DNA from: Oscillospiraceae bacterium
GTDB taxonomy: Bacteria; Bacillota; Clostridia; Oscillospirales; Ruminococcaceae
Length of the DNA stretch: 5,010 nt
Reading direction: 5' to 3'
NCBI GenBank assembly: GCA_031285945.1
Contig: JAITVF010000073.1
Location: 1-5,010, forward strand
The first letter of the stretch is position 1; each line of letters opens with the position of its first letter. Position numbers and translations under genes: made by a program. This document shows positions 4,975 through 5,010 of the stretch, in pieces. Below the pieces are notes generated by a model. It saw nothing but the letters and a program-made list of their open reading frames with translations. It was not told the DNA's origin and did no database searches.

Positions 4975-5010
4975 TTAATCGTGGAATAGTTTTACTATAT
5001 GGCCAATGGC
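4975..5010 (-). CDS. Possible C-terminal end of an upstream gene (partial)
   Basis: On the minus strand one frame entering from the window edge reads AIGHIVKLFHD and stops at TAA (4975-4977), 12 bases before the strong hairpin at 4926-4962. That layout fits a gene end followed by its terminator. Eleven codons are too few to identify a family, and another minus frame also stays open for 12 codons here, so coding is only a possibility. Confidence 0.25.
   Translation of the reverse strand, partial: AIGHIVKLFHD

Overview
The window is a chromosomal segment with all recognisable genes on the minus strand. Read in the direction of transcription (high to low coordinates) it holds: a possible 3' end of an upstream gene with a strong hairpin after it (4926-5010), a clear housekeeping promoter (4790-4818), rpsO for ribosomal protein S15 (4422-4688), a structured rpsO-pnp spacer (4206-4421), pnp for polynucleotide phosphorylase (2097-4205), a hairpin that looks like a terminator or attenuator (2019-2050), a small secreted protein of unknown function (1514-1978), a membrane-anchored DUF4340 protein (79-1479), and the first 14 codons of a probable IS630-family transposase running off the window (1-42).

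The host is most likely a fairly GC-rich anaerobic Firmicute of the Clostridia. This rests on strong GGAGG/AAGGAG-type Shine-Dalgarno sites, frequent GTG starts (three of the four complete genes), a PNPase of clostridial style, and a DUF4340 protein of a type common in Clostridia. The assignment is an inference; nothing here fixes genus or family.

rpsO-pnp is a classic bacterial pair. S15 binds 16S rRNA early in 30S assembly, and PNPase is the phosphorolytic 3'-5' exoribonuclease of mRNA decay. In the bacteria studied, both are controlled through structures in their own mRNA leaders. Here the rpsO leader contains a hairpin just before the ribosome-binding site, and the pnp leader contains a 55-nt irregular stem-loop just before its own. 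Between them lies an unusual element: an inverted repeat whose two arms are built from imperfect 7-base units (consensus TAGCYNN). The arms differ in length by whole units, and its end supplies the rpsO stop codon. This is the most unusual structure in the window.

Downstream of pnp, the two envelope genes are separated from it by 118 bases with a perfect 11-bp stem and short T-run, so they may form a separate or attenuated unit. They are 34 bases apart and probably co-transcribed. The DUF4340 protein contains three diverged copies of one unit about 140 residues apart. An insertion sequence appears to have landed at, or just inside, the 3' end of its gene. I see no convincing evidence of an entirely new multi-gene system; the novelty lies in the repeat element and the leader structures.
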